42,418 nucleotides of DNA from a virus. Below, in pieces: positions 1 to 4,391 of the stretch. The DNA is taken from positions 1 to 42,418 of IMG/VR virus record IMGVR_UViG_3300035698_009238; one strand, written 5' to 3'. Under the pieces are notes generated by a model that saw only the letters and a program-made list of their open reading frames with translations, was not told the origin of the DNA and made no database searches. The position numbers were made by a program, and so were the translations under genes. Within the stretch, counting starts at the first letter, position 1. Each line of letters opens with the position of its first letter.

Positions 1-129
1 CGCAAAAGGAAAATAAAAGAAGCCGGATTTCGCTGTCAGCTATGCAACAATAAGGAATCAGCGCTCCATGTCCATCACCGAACCTATGAGAATGTTGGCA
101 ATGAGAAGTTGTCCGATTTGATTGTTTAA
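1..129 (+). pseudogene. HNH endonuclease fragment (relic)
   Basis: Frame 1 reads from the window edge to a stop at 127-129. It contains the first zinc knuckle of an HNH nuclease (CQLC), then HVHHRTYENVGNEKLSDLIV, the classic histidine core. Family members continue with a second CxxCH knuckle right after LIV; here a stop codon follows and no such knuckle is seen in the other two frames. The N-terminal part is outside the window. If the window is circular, the frame runs back to a stop at 42386-42388 with no ATG, GTG or TTG in between. It is therefore probably a non-functional internal piece of a homing-type nuclease gene. Confidence 0.65.
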
Positions 130-158
130 GGGTACGGAAGCCCGTGATCAAGCATGTA

Positions 159-288
159 GAACTTTCAGGTTGAAAGTTCAGGTCTAAGCGAATCTCAGTG
201 ACCAACCGAGATTCAAAAAGATTGGCGCATCCGGCGATCATGCCGGTTGCTGCCGATGTTTGACAATTGCCACTGTTGCCTTTGGCAA
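159..288. other. Four consecutive inverted repeats (possible structured RNA)
   Basis: Non-coding stretch with four hairpins in about 130 bases: 159-166/172-179 (8 bp, perfect), 190-196/208-214 (7 bp, perfect), 231-235/242-246 (5 bp, extended by 227-229/248-250 after a mismatch) and 276-280/284-288 (5 bp, loop TTT). A consensus promoter at 309-337 points leftward into it, so a minus-strand structured RNA is possible. It could instead be the flank of a degraded HNH-bearing intron or mobile element. I could not match it to a known RNA family. Confidence 0.4.
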
Positions 289-308
289 GTACAAGAGTGA
301 CAGTATAT

Positions 309-337
309 ATTATATCAAAATTGCAAGCCTATGTCAA
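309..337 (-). promoter_or_regulatory. Leftward consensus promoter into the hairpin region
   Basis: On the minus strand TTGACA (337-332), 17-bp spacer, TATAAT (314-309): a perfect sigma-70/sigma-A type promoter. It lies after the end of the leftward HTH gene and has no convincing protein gene downstream before the window edge. Confidence 0.6.
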
Positions 338-353
338 GTCAAAGAAGGGCTTT

Positions 354-743
354 TCACGCATTTTTTTTATAAAAAAGCCTTTTTATCCACGATCTTTTAT
401 CTTCCAGAGCAGTGAATTGATCTATCTGCTTTGTCAACTGCAGGATGATGGTATCCTGACGACCCCTTGACTGGCTTAGTTCTTCTTGCAGGAGATCCAC
501 CTGCTGTTGCAGCCTTTCCTTGTCGGACTCCAGAGATTCAATCAGTTTTGCCTTGTCTGTCAGCGATTCTTTCAATCCTGTCATTTCGTCTGTCACTTCC
601 GTCAAATCTGACAGGCAGACCAAACGCCGACCACCACTGGACTTAGATTGAATTTCTCCTGCTGCAATCCGTCGCCTGATTGTGCTTTCTGACAGGTTGA
701 GTCTGTCACGTGCTTCAGCTAATGTAACCCAGACTTCATTCAT
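354..743 (-). CDS. HTH DNA-binding protein with long coiled coil
   Basis: 129 residues. The first 50 form an excisionase/MerR-like helix-turn-helix (LNLSESTIRRRIAAGEI, then GRRLV), which binds DNA in such families. Residues of about 55-110 are a heptad-rich coiled coil likely to mediate oligomerisation. The basic C-terminus (WIKRLF) resembles the tails of small plasmid or phage HTH/coiled-coil proteins. It has its own promoter (764-792) and a GGGAG ribosome site, and is transcribed away from the rightward genes, as expected for a regulator or partition-like factor. The target is unknown; the palindromes in the neighbouring intergenic region are candidates. Confidence 0.75.
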   Translation of the reverse strand: MNEVWVTLAEARDRLNLSESTIRRRIAAGEIQSKSSGGRRLVCLSDLTEVTDEMTGLKESLTDKAKLIESLESDKERLQQQVDLLQEELSQSRGRQDTIILQLTKQIDQFTALEDKRSWIKRLFYKKNA

Positions 744-763
744 TATTTGTCTCCCTTGTCTAC

Positions 764-792
764 ACTATACTATAATAAGGATGATTTGTCAA
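764..792 (-). promoter_or_regulatory. Promoter of the leftward HTH gene
   Basis: Minus-strand TTGACA (792-787), 17-bp spacer, TATAGT (769-764), about 20 bases upstream of the start codon at 743. Divergent to the promoter at 852-880. Confidence 0.75.
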
Positions 793-809
793 TGAATGAT
801 GGATGGTAG

Positions 810-819
810 AGTCATGACT
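810..819. promoter_or_regulatory. 10-bp palindrome, candidate operator
   Basis: AGTCATGACT is a perfect palindrome midway between two divergent promoters. The position suits a regulator binding site; there is no direct proof. Confidence 0.3.
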
Positions 820-851
820 GACTTTTTTTGACAGAAGCCTGTTTTTTTACC

Positions 852-888
852 TTGACATATATAAAATCTTAGTGTATAATATATTATA
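852..888 (+). promoter_or_regulatory. Early promoter P1 with palindromic -10 operator
   Basis: TTGACA (852-857), 17-bp spacer, TATAAT (875-880). The -10 is part of a perfect 14-bp palindrome TATAATATATTATA (875-888). The upstream text TTTTTACC and the palindrome recur at 2211-2247 and, on the minus strand, at 37622-37658. An odd palindrome AGTAAGTTACT (894-904) lies in the leader. Confidence 0.85.
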
Positions 889-928
889 GATTCAGTAAGT
901 TACTAATCATCATTGAAGGAGAGAAAAA

Positions 929-1525
929 ATGGCGGACATCAAGATATATGAAGTTGAAACAGCGGAAGAATATAAGGCAGTCCGGGCACTTGTCAATGCA
1001 GGGCACACGAAACTGAATGTTATCATTAAAGGGGATGTTGTCAAGTGGTGGTATTTCCAAGACCTCGAAAGCAAGGGGATCGTAAAAGCCCTGAAAGAAG
1101 GGACGGGGATCAGCCCTCTGGCAGATACCGAGCCAGATCAGCAGGAAGAAGCTGAAGAATCCAGAAAGGCAAGTCTCAACATTCCCGATTCATTCCCTAT
1201 CTATGACACTCAGGACTTCCCAACAAACCTTGATTTCATCGGCTTTCTGGAAGATGAGCTTATGCAGGCTTGTAGACAGATCGAAAGGCTGAAGCAGGAA
1301 AATGATGCATTGAAGATGTCGGCATCCCACCAGAAAGCGGATGATACTGATCCCGCAATGAATACAGCAAGGCAGGTCGAAGATTATAAACAGCAGTCGA
1401 AGGCTGCATTGGATCAGTGCAGATTTGCCAAAGCGGTGATTCTAAGCAATCGGGCGTGGGATGGACAGCAGCAGTTGAATACATGGCAGCAGGGAAGAGA
1501 CCCGGAAGCGGCGGCAATCTACTAG
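929..1525 (+). CDS. Hypothetical early protein, 198 aa
   Basis: First gene after promoter P1, with a GAAGGAG ribosome site. I do not recognise the family. The N-terminal 65 residues look folded (mixed alpha/beta, with VVKWWYF). Residues of about 65-85 are an acidic linker. Residues of about 100-130 are a predicted helix (ELMQACRQIERLKQENDAL) of coiled-coil type. The C-terminus is rich in Gln and Ala. No membrane segment or enzyme motif is visible. Its position suggests an early-expressed protein. Confidence 0.7.
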   Translation: MADIKIYEVETAEEYKAVRALVNAGHTKLNVIIKGDVVKWWYFQDLESKGIVKALKEGTGISPLADTEPDQQEEAEESRKASLNIPDSFPIYDTQDFPTNLDFIGFLEDELMQACRQIERLKQENDALKMSASHQKADDTDPAMNTARQVEDYKQQSKAALDQCRFAKAVILSNRAWDGQQQLNTWQQGRDPEAAAIY

Positions 1526-1582
1526 CGAGCAAGGCGGCGGGGCTTGATGCCCTGCTGCCTTCTCTTTATCAAGGGGAAGCAA

Positions 1583-1762
1583 ATGCCTCGAATGAATGAA
1601 ATCTTTGCTCTTATGCGGCTTGGATATGATTTTGAAACAGCAACCAAATTCATCGACGGATTTCATACTTGCGAATTATTTATGCAGGAAGACAGGTATG
1701 GGATCCATTTTGTTTCGGCGGAGGCAATATGCAGCCCCGTTTTTGCTATTGCCAGATGCTAG
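1583..1762 (+). CDS. Small hypothetical protein, 59 aa
   Basis: The start at 1583 was chosen because AAGGGGAAG lies just upstream at 1571-1579; the in-frame ATG at 1544 has no such site. The protein begins MPRMNEIFALMRLGYDFETA and has two late cysteines. It follows the 198-residue gene after about 57 bases, probably in the same transcript. No family recognised. Confidence 0.5.
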   Translation: MPRMNEIFALMRLGYDFETATKFIDGFHTCELFMQEDRYGIHFVSAEAICSPVFAIARC

Positions 1763-1777
1763 TTTATGTCATATAAT
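1749..1777 (+). promoter_or_regulatory. Promoter of the XRE-type regulator
   Basis: TTGCCA (1749-1754), 17-bp spacer, TATAAT (1772-1777), 38 bases before the start codon at 1815. The -35 lies within the end of the preceding small gene. Confidence 0.6.
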
Positions 1778-1814
1778 GCGATAGAGGTAATAATGCGGCA
1801 AGGAAGGAGTTATT

Positions 1815-2135
1815 ATGCAAGAGATTCTGCGAAGGACAGGTCATATGATCGTTGAAGCGCGGTCGGTTATAAAAATGACCCAAGCGGAACTTGCCGAAGC
1901 TGCTGATCTTGATCCTGCTACAATCTGTAGGTATGAATCAGGGAAACTGGCTCTATCAATCGGTAGCAGTCAGAAGCTTGCATCTATACTGGAAATGGAT
2001 ATGAAGGAAATGATTATGCTTCAGTTTCTATCTAAGGAGGTAAATGAGTTAAAGCATAAGTATTCTGCCTATCCTGTGATTATCGAATATCTTGATTCAG
2101 CACAAAAACTAATTAAGCAGGAGGATTCGCAGTAA
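1815..2135 (+). CDS. XRE-family HTH transcriptional regulator
   Basis: 106 residues. Residues of about 10-65 are a Cro/C1-type helix-turn-helix: MTQAELAEAADLDPATICRY is the two-helix core, followed by ESGKLALS and a fifth helix. The C-terminal 40 residues are helical and may dimerise. Ribosome site GGAAGGAG. It has its own promoter and is closed by the terminator at 2156-2207, so it is a single-gene unit. It may act on the shared palindromic promoters, but that is inference. Confidence 0.85.
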   Translation: MQEILRRTGHMIVEARSVIKMTQAELAEAADLDPATICRYESGKLALSIGSSQKLASILEMDMKEMIMLQFLSKEVNELKHKYSAYPVIIEYLDSAQKLIKQEDSQ

Positions 2136-2155
2136 ATTTAGTCATAAAGTCAACA

Positions 2156-2207
2156 GGGCTTCAGGTAGAGAAAATTTCAAAAAAAACTTGCCTGAAGCCC
2201 CTTTTTT
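2156..2207 (+). terminator. Intrinsic terminator after the XRE gene
   Basis: Perfect 10-bp stem GGGCTTCAGG (2156-2165) with CCTGAAGCCC (2191-2200), a 25-base A-rich loop, then CTTTTTT. The T run merges into the TTTTTTACCTTGACA start of promoter P2. Confidence 0.85.
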
Positions 2208-2210
2208 ACC

Positions 2211-2247
2211 TTGACATATATAGTATATTATAATATAATACATTATA
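2211..2247 (+). promoter_or_regulatory. Early promoter P2 with palindromic -10 operator
   Basis: TTGACA (2211-2216), 17-bp spacer, TATAAT (2234-2239) inside TATAATACATTATA (2234-2247), the P1 palindrome with one change. The leader repeats GTTACTAATC and GAAGGAGAGAAA from P1. Confidence 0.85.
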
Positions 2248-2288
2248 GAGTTAAGAAGTTACTAATCAGAACGAAGGAGAGAAAGACA

Positions 2289-2759
2289 ATGACTATCAAA
2301 GAAAGACAGGGAATCATCAGCAAGAGAGTTACAGGAGATACGGAAGAAGTTGAGATGTCATTGATCGGTAGGGTGACAAGGCAACAGGAGATCAATGCTA
2401 ATTTGAAAAGAGACATTTCAAACGTACACTGCAGGCGTCAGCATCTTTCAGCATCAATCCTCTGGAAACAAATCGGCGGTGATACCGAATCTGAGGAGCC
2501 ACCTGAGTCAAGAATACCGATTCATAAATTGCAGGACTGGCAGAAGCCGCAGCGAGACAGGGCAAGTGAATTGCTGCAAGAATTGGATCAGTTTTCAATT
2601 CACCCCTTCCCGCGTATTGGCTATCTGGTAGATAAGATTATAACGCTGCAGATGGAAAAGGTTAGCCTGGATAAAGACCTGTGGTATGCTGAAAGCCGCC
2701 TTTCGAATGATGCACAGATGAGGCAGAATCGGCGGCTGTATCTTTCAGCTAGTAGATAA
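2289..2759 (+). CDS. Hypothetical helical protein, 156 aa
   Basis: The start at 2289 is set by the GAAGGAGAG ribosome site; a longer frame upstream would run through promoter P2. The protein is charged and mostly helical (RQGIISKRVTGDTEEVEMSL, then RVTRQQEINANLKRDIS), with a second helical half after a Pro-rich linker (ESEEPPESRIPIH). This suggests a coiled-coil hairpin. It is the only gene under P2, followed by a hairpin. No family recognised. Confidence 0.65.
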   Translation: MTIKERQGIISKRVTGDTEEVEMSLIGRVTRQQEINANLKRDISNVHCRRQHLSASILWKQIGGDTESEEPPESRIPIHKLQDWQKPQRDRASELLQELDQFSIHPFPRIGYLVDKIITLQMEKVSLDKDLWYAESRLSNDAQMRQNRRLYLSASR

Positions 2760-2773
2760 GATGCAAGCGTTGG

Positions 2774-2799
2774 CGACCGGATCGCTCCGGTCGTCTTTA
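2774..2799 (+). terminator. Terminator-like hairpin
   Basis: Stem CGACCGGA (2774-2781) with TCCGGTCG (2786-2793), tetraloop TCGC, then TCTTTAT. A compact GC-rich stem with a short T tract, 14 bases after the stop of the preceding gene. Confidence 0.65.
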
Positions 2800-2837
2800 T
2801 ATAGCTGAGTAAAACATCATTGAGAAAGGAGAAAATC

Positions 2838-3005
2838 ATGACTGATGCAAAAAACACAAAACCCCTGAGGTTTGACACGTATATCCCCGCTAAGGTTGAT
2901 CCTGCAATTCTGGCAGCCAGAAAGCGGCTTGAGTCCAGAAAAGGGCGGCGGGATCGCAGGCTTCACGATAAAAAAAGAAATGTATATATCACCGTTTGGA
3001 CGTGA
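2838..3005 (+). CDS. Small basic hypothetical protein, 55 aa
   Basis: ATG at 2838 with AAAGGAG upstream. The sequence is strongly basic in its second half (ARKRLESRKGRRDRRLHDKK), which suggests nucleic acid binding. The frame passes a run of seven A (2970-2976) and then ends in text (NVYITVWT) that looks less protein-like than the neighbouring frame. See the overlapping frame at 2980-3111: loss of one A would join them into an 89-residue protein. Confidence 0.5.
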   Translation: MTDAKNTKPLRFDTYIPAKVDPAILAARKRLESRKGRRDRRLHDKKRNVYITVWT

Positions 3006-3111
3006 GTCAGACAAACTATCAGAAGCCATATCCGGCGATTCTGCGGGTGATCAAACTTCTGATGGCTTATTCCCCATGAACAAACCAGAAGCCCCTCAAA
3101 TGGCAAAATAG
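2980..3111 (+). CDS. Overlapping small frame, possible continuation of the previous gene
   Basis: 43 residues from ATG 2980, starting MYISPFGRESDKLSEAISGD. There is no good ribosome site of its own. It lies in the frame reached if one A of the seven-A run at 2970-2976 is skipped, and its composition (polar, acidic) looks coded. It may therefore be the C-terminus of the 2838 gene, joined by polymerase slippage or split by a homopolymer indel. It may also be an independent small gene. Confidence 0.35.
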   Translation: MYISPFGRESDKLSEAISGDSAGDQTSDGLFPMNKPEAPQMAK

Positions 3112-3135
3112 AAACAGATCAGAAAGAAGGCAATT

Positions 3136-3504
3136 ATGCTAATGAGAAATGCAATGATGGAAAAGACAAATATATTTAACAATGATCAGGAAGCGATCTG
3201 CGCGTATACATGCAAGCAGGCTGAAGAAGACGGCGTCCTGATGTTTATCGCAAAGGAGATCCCCGTTTCACCTGTCAATTATGCTTCATTGAAACTGTTG
3301 AGAAAGGGATATTTGAAACCGGATGGATCGTATGCTCAGGGAGGCGTTCTGGAGTTGGTACTAAACTGTATGAAGCTGACGGCATTGAAGATGGCAGATA
3401 CCTATTCTGGAATGATTCAGTTGCCGAACGGGAGGATTCAGGAGGTCATTCTCTGTCGAAATGATACTGGCAAGCATACCGTCATGCTTCCTGAAGAATA
3501 CTAA
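3136..3504 (+). CDS. Hypothetical protein, 122 aa (DUF6573-like?)
   Basis: AGAAAGAAGG precedes the ATG. The stretch YTCKQAEEDGVLMFIAKEIP recalls the start of DUF6573-type plasmid and phage proteins (YSRAQAIADGVL), a family of unknown function; the match is from memory and short. The middle is helical; the end (RIQEVILCRNDTGKHTVMLP) looks like beta strands. Last gene of the rightward transcript that carries the 114-bp repeat in its 3' region. Confidence 0.6.
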   Translation: MLMRNAMMEKTNIFNNDQEAICAYTCKQAEEDGVLMFIAKEIPVSPVNYASLKLLRKGYLKPDGSYAQGGVLELVLNCMKLTALKMADTYSGMIQLPNGRIQEVILCRNDTGKHTVMLPEEY

Positions 3505-3507
3505 GCC

Positions 3508-3545
3508 GCCCGATCCCTGAAGGAGAGACCCCTTGAAGATCGGGC
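3508..3545 (+). other. Hairpin after the 122-aa gene
   Basis: Stem GCCCGATC (3508-3515) with GATCGGGC (3538-3545), 22-base loop, no T run after it. Possibly an mRNA 3' stabiliser or weak terminator; the real stop seems to be at 3700-3726. Confidence 0.4.
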
Positions 3546-3632
3546 AACTTAGGTTGATGTTACCAATCATCAGGTTACATGATAAGGGATGATAACGAGC
3601 TTTGTCAAGCATAAACAGCCTTGCATAACAAT

Positions 3633-3746
3633 CTGCTCGCATAAAGCGGACCATGCTGCTTCCGGTGCTTTGGAAATTTCATAAAGTGTCTCGACCGGTA
3701 AACTGACCCGAATCGGGTCAGTTTTTATGACTTGGTAAGCATCAAA
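3633..3746. repeat. 114-bp exact copy of part of the methyltransferase gene
   Basis: Every base matches 41782-41895 in the same orientation. In the gene this is codons 160-197, exactly 38 codons and in frame. Here it lies in an intergenic region on the non-coding sense, so rightward transcription yields RNA antisense to the methyltransferase mRNA. It contains the intrinsic terminator at 3700-3726. The next base after the copy begins the promoter region of the downstream regulator. Confidence 0.95.
3700..3726 (+). terminator. Intrinsic terminator supplied by the gene copy
   Basis: AAACTGACCCGA (3700-3711) and TCGGGTCAGTTT (3713-3724) are a 12-bp inverted repeat with one central base, giving an 11-bp stem and AAT loop, followed by TTTTT. 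It insulates the rightward small-gene unit from the next regulator. The same sequence inside the intact gene is at 41849-41875. Confidence 0.8.
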
Positions 3747-3754
3747 GCAATTTA

Positions 3755-3763
3755 TGGTATAAT
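3755..3763 (+). promoter_or_regulatory. Extended -10 promoter of the second XRE regulator
   Basis: TGGTATAAT is a consensus extended -10 element, which needs little -35; TTGGTA at 3732-3737 is too far (20 bp) to be ideal. The start codon at 3813 is 50 bases downstream. Confidence 0.55.
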
Positions 3764-3812
3764 AACTTATAGGGAAGGGGTCGAGATATTGGCGTTGACG
3801 AAGGAGAGCATT

Positions 3813-4049
3813 ATGGCGGATAGATATAATATTGATAAGTTCAGAAAGAAACGCGGGATGACTAATGCCGAGCTTGCGAATAAAGCAAAGATTAGCCACG
3901 ACATGCTATATAAGATAAAGGCAGGCAGAAATATCCCAAGCATTACAATATGGTCTCGCTTGGCAGAAGCACTCAATGTTTCTATGGATAACCTGTATGC
4001 CAAGAAAGATTATCCCGTCAAACCATCCTTAGTCTGCTTTGAAAAGTAA
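3813..4049 (+). CDS. XRE/Cro-like HTH regulator, 78 aa
   Basis: The start at 3813 has GAAGGAGAG in front; the longer frame from 3732 would begin inside the promoter. Residues 5-62 are a Cro/C1 helix-turn-helix: MTNAELANKAKISHDMLYKI followed by KAGRNIPSI and LAEALNVSMDNLY. It is almost only the DNA-binding domain, as in Cro or small repressors. Own promoter and own terminator (4072-4099). It could pair with the XRE protein at 1815 as two opposed regulators, but this is inference. Confidence 0.85.
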   Translation: MADRYNIDKFRKKRGMTNAELANKAKISHDMLYKIKAGRNIPSITIWSRLAEALNVSMDNLYAKKDYPVKPSLVCFEK

Positions 4050-4071
4050 TGGGGATTTGATTACCGTTTCA

Positions 4072-4099
4072 GCCCGGAGTTATGTCTTCGGGCTTTTTC
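4072..4099 (+). terminator. Intrinsic terminator between converging units
   Basis: AGCCCG (4072-4077) with CGGGCT (4090-4095), extended by GU/AT pairs, then TTTTT. It stops the rightward regulator transcript before the 3' end of the leftward late operon. Confidence 0.8.
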
Positions 4100-4376
4100 A
4101 TTTCATGATTGCACATATTGCCACGATCAGACTGCCCCCCGCAATGATTGCCGATATGATCGCAATGCTTCTTGCCTGTCTTTTCTGGTTCTTTCCTTCC
4201 TCTTCGATATGATCCTCGAATGCCTGCTGTAATTTCAGCACTATAGGGTTGACGTGCTGCTTGATGATCTTGACATCTTCATGAATACCATTAAGTTTAG
4301 CATTGAATGTACCCGTTCTGGCAACACATACCTGTTCTGTCACTGGTTGATTTGGTTTTACTTCGCCATCTTTCAT
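4098..4376 (-). CDS. Small membrane protein, holin candidate
   Basis: 92 residues. The first 70 are hydrophilic and helical (KLNGIHEDVKIIKQHVNPIV, then EDHIEEEGKNQKRQARS). One membrane helix follows at the C-terminus (IAIISAIIAGGSLIVAICAI) with a two-residue tail. This layout, a soluble helical part plus a C-terminal anchor, resembles XhlA-type lysis proteins. It is the last gene of the late operon, where lysis genes often lie. No endolysin stands next to it, so the role is a guess. Confidence 0.55.
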   Translation of the reverse strand: MKDGEVKPNQPVTEQVCVARTGTFNAKLNGIHEDVKIIKQHVNPIVLKLQQAFEDHIEEEGKNQKRQARSIAIISAIIAGGSLIVAICAIMK

Positions 4377-4391
4377 GGATTGGTAACATCC

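Noticed and set aside
267-470. Rightward 67-codon frame
   Set aside because: It runs antisense over the consensus promoter at 309-337 and the 3' end of the HTH gene, and has no ribosome site.
3570-3899. Leftward 109-codon frame that includes the copied methyltransferase codons
   Set aside because: It crosses the start of the XRE gene, its promoter and the terminator; only the copied part is protein-like, so it is a gene fragment and not a gene.
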